Source: an uncultured Clostridia bacterium
GTDB taxonomy: Bacteria > Bacillota > Clostridia > TANB77 > CAG-508
Direction of reading: 5' to 3'
DNA length: 64,000 nucleotides
Assembly: GCA_934149275.1 (NCBI GenBank)
Contig: CAKPEG010000002.1
Coordinates: forward strand, 105,953-169,952
The notes beneath the pieces were generated by a model. The model was not told where the DNA came from. It ran no database searches and was given only the letters and a program-made list of their open reading frames with translations. Shown piece after piece: positions 61,084-64,000 of this stretch (position 1 is the stretch's first letter; each line of letters begins with the position of its first letter). Position numbers and translations under genes: made by a program.

Positions 61084-62586
61084 ATGAATAGTAGAGACGG
61101 TATAATTGGTTTAGCAGTAGGGGATGCGATGGGTGTTCCAATTGAATTTATGTCAAGAGATAAACTTATGGATAATCCAGTAACGCAAATGCTGGATAGA
61201 GGAAGCCATAATCAGCCAAAAGGAACTTGGTCTGATGACACTTCTTTAACTCTTGCAACAATGGATTCGATAATTCACTGCTTTGGAATTTCTACAGAAG
61301 ATATGGGAAATAGATTTGTTAATTGGATGGAAAAATCAGAATATACTGCTACTGGTGAAAGGTTTGACATAGGAAGAACTACTTTGATTGCTCTTGCCAA
61401 ATTTGAAAAAGAAGGGCATCCTTTTGAGAGTGGTTCTACGGCAGAGGATAGTAATGGGAATGGTTCTTTAATGAGAATGCTTCCGATTGCTTATTATTGT
61501 TATAGTGCACATTTGCAACCAAATGATATATTAGATGTTGTGAAAAAAGTATCATATATAACACATGCTCATGAGGTAAGCGTACTAGGATGTTATATTT
61601 ATGTTATGTATGCTATAAAATTGCTTGAGAAAAAATCTAAATTTGATGCGTACAGAGAAATACAACAGCTTAGTTATTCTAGATTTTCTAGGAGTTCAAT
61701 AGAATTATATAATAGAATTTTGAAGAAAAATATTAGAGAAATGCCTTTGGAATCTATTAGATCAACAGGTTATATTGTTGATACATTAGAGGCTACATTA
61801 TGGGTTTTCATGAATACAGAAAATTATAATCAAGCGGTTATTGGTGCAATTAATTTAGGTGATGATACGGACACAATAGGTGCATGTACAGGTGGACTTG
61901 CTGGATTGTTCTATGGCTTAAAGGCGATTAATCCTGAATGGAGAATTGATTTAAAAAGATATATTTATATTAGAAATATGTGCGAAGAGTTTGATAAAGC
62001 TTTACGTTCAAGTAGCAAAAAGTTTGATAAGCCAGAACCTGTTTATGGAAATGAAGAGCATATTGTAAAAATTATTTTAGGTGATATTACAAAATTAAAT
62101 GTTGATGCATATGTGAATTCTGCTAATAATTCACTATTAGGTGGAGAAGGTGTGGATGGTGCAATACATAGAGCTGCTGGACTAGAGTTATTGAATAAGT
62201 GTAAAGAGTTAAATGGATGCAAAACGGGTGAGGCTAAGATTACACATGGATATAATTCAAAAGCTGATTATATAATTCATACAGTTGCGCCCAAATGGTA
62301 TGATTCACCTAATATAGATAAGGAAAAAGTTTTAAGACAATGCTATGAAAATTCATTGGAATTGGCGGTTGATTTTGGATGCAAGAGAATTGCTTTTCCT
62401 TGCTTAGGAATGGGTGTATATGGTTGTCCGGTTGAAATTGGTGGTAAGATTGCGATTGATTTTGCAATTGCTGAAGCAAGAAAGAAATTTCCTGAAATTG
62501 AGTCAATATATTTGATTTGCTATGAAATGTCTGCTTACGAATTTTATATGAAATATTTTAAAGAAAAACTTGAAGAGAAAAAATAA
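61084..62586 (+). CDS. ADP-ribosylglycohydrolase fused to a macro domain
   Basis: 500 residues, two enzymes in one chain. Res ~1-315: ADP-ribosylglycohydrolase (DraG/ARH fold) with GLAVGDAMGVPIEF, GTWSDDTSLTLATM and GDDTDTIGACTGGLAGLFYG, whose Asp residues bind two metals. Res ~325-500: macro domain, VKIILGDITKLNVDAYVNSA, NNSLLGGEGVDGAIHRAAG, ADYIIHTVAPKW, FPCLGMGVYGCP. The pair could remove ADP-ribose from proteins or nucleic acids and then process the product or a second linkage. AAAGGAAAAGG precedes the ATG; operon with the TPR and 62-residue genes. Confidence 0.9.
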   Translation: MNSRDGIIGLAVGDAMGVPIEFMSRDKLMDNPVTQMLDRGSHNQPKGTWSDDTSLTLATMDSIIHCFGISTEDMGNRFVNWMEKSEYTATGERFDIGRTTLIALAKFEKEGHPFESGSTAEDSNGNGSLMRMLPIAYYCYSAHLQPNDILDVVKKVSYITHAHEVSVLGCYIYVMYAIKLLEKKSKFDAYREIQQLSYSRFSRSSIELYNRILKKNIREMPLESIRSTGYIVDTLEATLWVFMNTENYNQAVIGAINLGDDTDTIGACTGGLAGLFYGLKAINPEWRIDLKRYIYIRNMCEEFDKALRSSSKKFDKPEPVYGNEEHIVKIILGDITKLNVDAYVNSANNSLLGGEGVDGAIHRAAGLELLNKCKELNGCKTGEAKITHGYNSKADYIIHTVAPKWYDSPNIDKEKVLRQCYENSLELAVDFGCKRIAFPCLGMGVYGCPVEIGGKIAIDFAIAEARKKFPEIESIYLICYEMSAYEFYMKYFKEKLEEKK

Positions 62587-62591
62587 AGAAT

Positions 62592-62666
62592 AATATAGAT
62601 AAAATTGTTGTATTTTAAGGTTAGTTTAACTTAACATGATATAATGATTTTATCTATATTTTTTTT
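62592..62666 (+). terminator. long-armed terminator after the ADP-ribose operon
   Basis: AATATAGATAAAA pairs fully with TTTTATCTATATT across a 43-base loop that itself contains GGTTAGTTTAAC, followed by a T run. Confidence 0.75.
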
Positions 62667-62696
62667 GTATATAAAATAACGATATTTAATTCAAAA

Positions 62697-62820
62697 AGAA
62701 TATTATATTTAATTTCTTGAGTGACGCGCAGTTTGAAAGTTTTTACCTAGCTGACTAAACAAAGTTTAGTCAGCGGTAAAATCTTTTAGCAAGGAACGAA
62801 AAAATTAAATATAATATTCT
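62697..62820. repeat. structured dispersed repeat family C, copy 2
   Basis: 124 bases; outer arms AGAATATTATATTTAATTT and the perfect complement; blocks GTGACGCGCAGTTTGAAAG and TTTTAGCAAGGAA; hairpin GCTGACTAAAC-AAA-GTTTAGTCAGC. Same length as 27704-27827. Lies in the 345-base gap before ftsE. Confidence 0.85.
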
Positions 62821-62931
62821 GCTTGCATACAATAATAGAATTTTTCAATTTTTTCTATTGCAAATATAGTCTATTATTGGTATTATTATGTGGTAAAGAA
62901 GCAAATTTAGTCAAATTATGAGGAGATAAAA

Positions 62932-63612
62932 ATGATTGAATTTAAAAATGTAAGTAAAGTTTATGATACTGGAACAGAAGCGGTTCATAATGCTAATTTT
63001 AAGATAGATAAAGGTGAATTCGTTTTCTTAGTTGGTTCATCTGGTTCAGGTAAATCAACATTGATAAAATTAATTTTGAAAGAAGAAGAACCTACAAAAG
63101 GTAATATAATAATTAATGGAAAAGATACAACTTTTTTAAAACCTAAAAGAGTACCTTTTTTAAGAAGAAGTATGGGCGTTGTTTTCCAGGATTTTAGATT
63201 GTTGCCTGACAAAACAGTTTATGAAAATGTAGCATTTGCTATGTATATTGTAAAAGCTACGCCAAGACATATAAAAAGACAGGTCCCTATGGTTTTATCT
63301 TTAGTTGGACTTAGCGCTAAAGCGAAAATGTATCCTAATGAGTTATCTGGTGGTGAGCAACAAAGAGTTGCACTTGCAAGAGCTTTAGTTAATAATCCAT
63401 CAATGATTATTGCTGACGAGCCTACAGGAAACTTGGATCCAGATACAGCATGGGAAATTATGAATTTATTAAATGATATTAATTTAAGAGGAACTACAGT
63501 TGTTATGGCAACACATGCTAAGAATATAGTTGATGAAATGAATAAAAGAGTTATTCATATTGATAAAGGAAACATAATCAGCGATAGAAAAGGTGGATAT
63601 GAAGAAGTTTAA
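62932..63612 (+). CDS. ftsE: cell division ATP-binding protein FtsE
   Basis: 226-residue ABC ATPase: FLVGSSGSGKSTLIKLILKE (Walker A), VVFQDFRLLPDKTVYENVAF (FtsE-specific Q-loop context), LSGGEQQRVALARALVNNPS (signature), MIIADEPTGNLDPD (Walker B). With FtsX it controls cell-wall hydrolases at division. AGGAG precedes the ATG. 25 bases before ftsX. Confidence 0.94.
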   Translation: MIEFKNVSKVYDTGTEAVHNANFKIDKGEFVFLVGSSGSGKSTLIKLILKEEEPTKGNIIINGKDTTFLKPKRVPFLRRSMGVVFQDFRLLPDKTVYENVAFAMYIVKATPRHIKRQVPMVLSLVGLSAKAKMYPNELSGGEQQRVALARALVNNPSMIIADEPTGNLDPDTAWEIMNLLNDINLRGTTVVMATHAKNIVDEMNKRVIHIDKGNIISDRKGGYEEV

Positions 63613-63637
63613 AATAAAAAGATAAAAGGTGATTGAA

Positions 63638-64000
63638 ATGAATGATAGTAATTCAGAGCAACACAAAGAGGGAAAAAATATAAAATCTATTTCCATATTT
63701 TTACGTGTGTTTGTAATAGTATTAATTTTAATTTTTTTTATTGCAGTTGGAATTTTAATGAAATTAAATAAAAAAAGTAATGAGGATACAGAAACTAGTG
63801 AAGAAAAATCAGAAGTAGCTAATAATGAGGTAGCTAATTCAAATGAAATAACATTGACAGATTATTATAAATATAGTAGTGAAGAAGATAAAAAGTTACG
63901 AGTTTATGTTACAGATGAAACTAGCAATAAAGAGCTAAAAGAGTTGGAAAACAAAATACGAATGATTGATGGAGTTGAGTCAGTTACTATATATACTAAA
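63638..64000 (+). CDS. ftsX: FtsX-like permease, N-terminal part
   Basis: Cut by the window edge; 121 codons visible. MNDSNSEQHKEGKNIKSISI precedes a transmembrane helix (VFVIVLILIFFIAVGILM), a Ser/Glu/Asn linker and LRVYVTDETSNKELKELENK, then IRMIDGVESVTIYTK, which matches the FtsX extracellular domain (residue pairs and 'I..I.GV.SV'). AAAGGTGATT precedes the ATG. The N-terminus before the helix lacks the usual amphipathic lead, so the start may differ from typical FtsX. Confidence 0.75.
   Translation, partial: MNDSNSEQHKEGKNIKSISIFLRVFVIVLILIFFIAVGILMKLNKKSNEDTETSEEKSEVANNEVANSNEITLTDYYKYSSEEDKKLRVYVTDETSNKELKELENKIRMIDGVESVTIYTK

Overview
This window is AT-rich, densely packed chromosomal DNA from a low-GC Gram-positive anaerobe, most likely an uncultured gut-type member of the Clostridia. 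Supporting evidence is the gene set (ScpB, SepF, DivIVA, SpoIIIE-type FtsK, YlxM-Ffh, RadA, a HrcA/CIRCE-type groESL promoter), strong AGGAGG-like ribosome binding sites, frequent TTG/GTG starts and an extreme bias to A/T codons. No sporulation-specific operon is visible. The species cannot be named from the sequence alone.

Layout. 1-1.5 kb: start of murE and a family-2 glycosyltransferase, both on the minus strand. 1.7-27.5 kb: a long plus-strand core run comprising pth, rng, rimO; scpB; groS-groL; mutL-miaA; a HlyD-like protein, sepF and divIVA; rsmD; ftsK/spoIIIE; a beta-CASP RNA exonuclease; a GH15 glucoamylase; radA; a membrane cyclophilin; and a pilin-like protein. 27.9-32.1 kb: the ylxM-ffh-rpsP-khpA-rimM-trmD-rplS operon (protein targeting plus ribosome and tRNA maturation). 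32.3-34.3 kb: a surface protein and a cupin. 34.4-52.7 kb: accessory DNA with minus-strand genes of visibly higher GC, a carboxypeptidase/VanZ pair, a flavodoxin, a sigma factor fused to a membrane protein, a polysaccharide deacetylase with a damaged 5' end, an autoregulated sdpR-sdpI-like pair, a Tn4451-type serine recombinase plus TnpV, three tRNA-Gly genes and a GH13 amylase. 53-64 kb: core again, with tsaE-tsaB-rimI, a Lon-like protease, a split transketolase, an HD hydrolase, a TPR protein, an ADP-ribosylglycohydrolase/macro-domain fusion, ftsE and the start of ftsX.

The most unusual content is non-coding. The intergenic gaps carry at least four families of dispersed structured repeats: (A) a ~130-bp element at 12.0 and 27.5 kb; (B) a 91-bp two-hairpin element at 22.7 and 57.2 kb, with a diverged inverted relative at 32.1 kb; (C) a 124-bp element at 27.7 and 62.7 kb; (D) a ~37-bp palindrome followed by TAACAAT at 4.9, 9.1 and 57.2 kb. 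In A and C the paired arms change together between copies while unpaired blocks stay nearly identical, the pattern expected when base pairing is conserved. They could be structured RNAs or non-autonomous elements and match no class I can name. Other points of interest are the tandem ATCTAAATAGAT operators at sdpRI, a leader with a terminator ahead of a membrane-protein gene at 40.9 kb, two unrelated genes sharing one promoter and leader at 34-36 kb, a DMT transporter remnant, and the eraser fusion at 61 kb.
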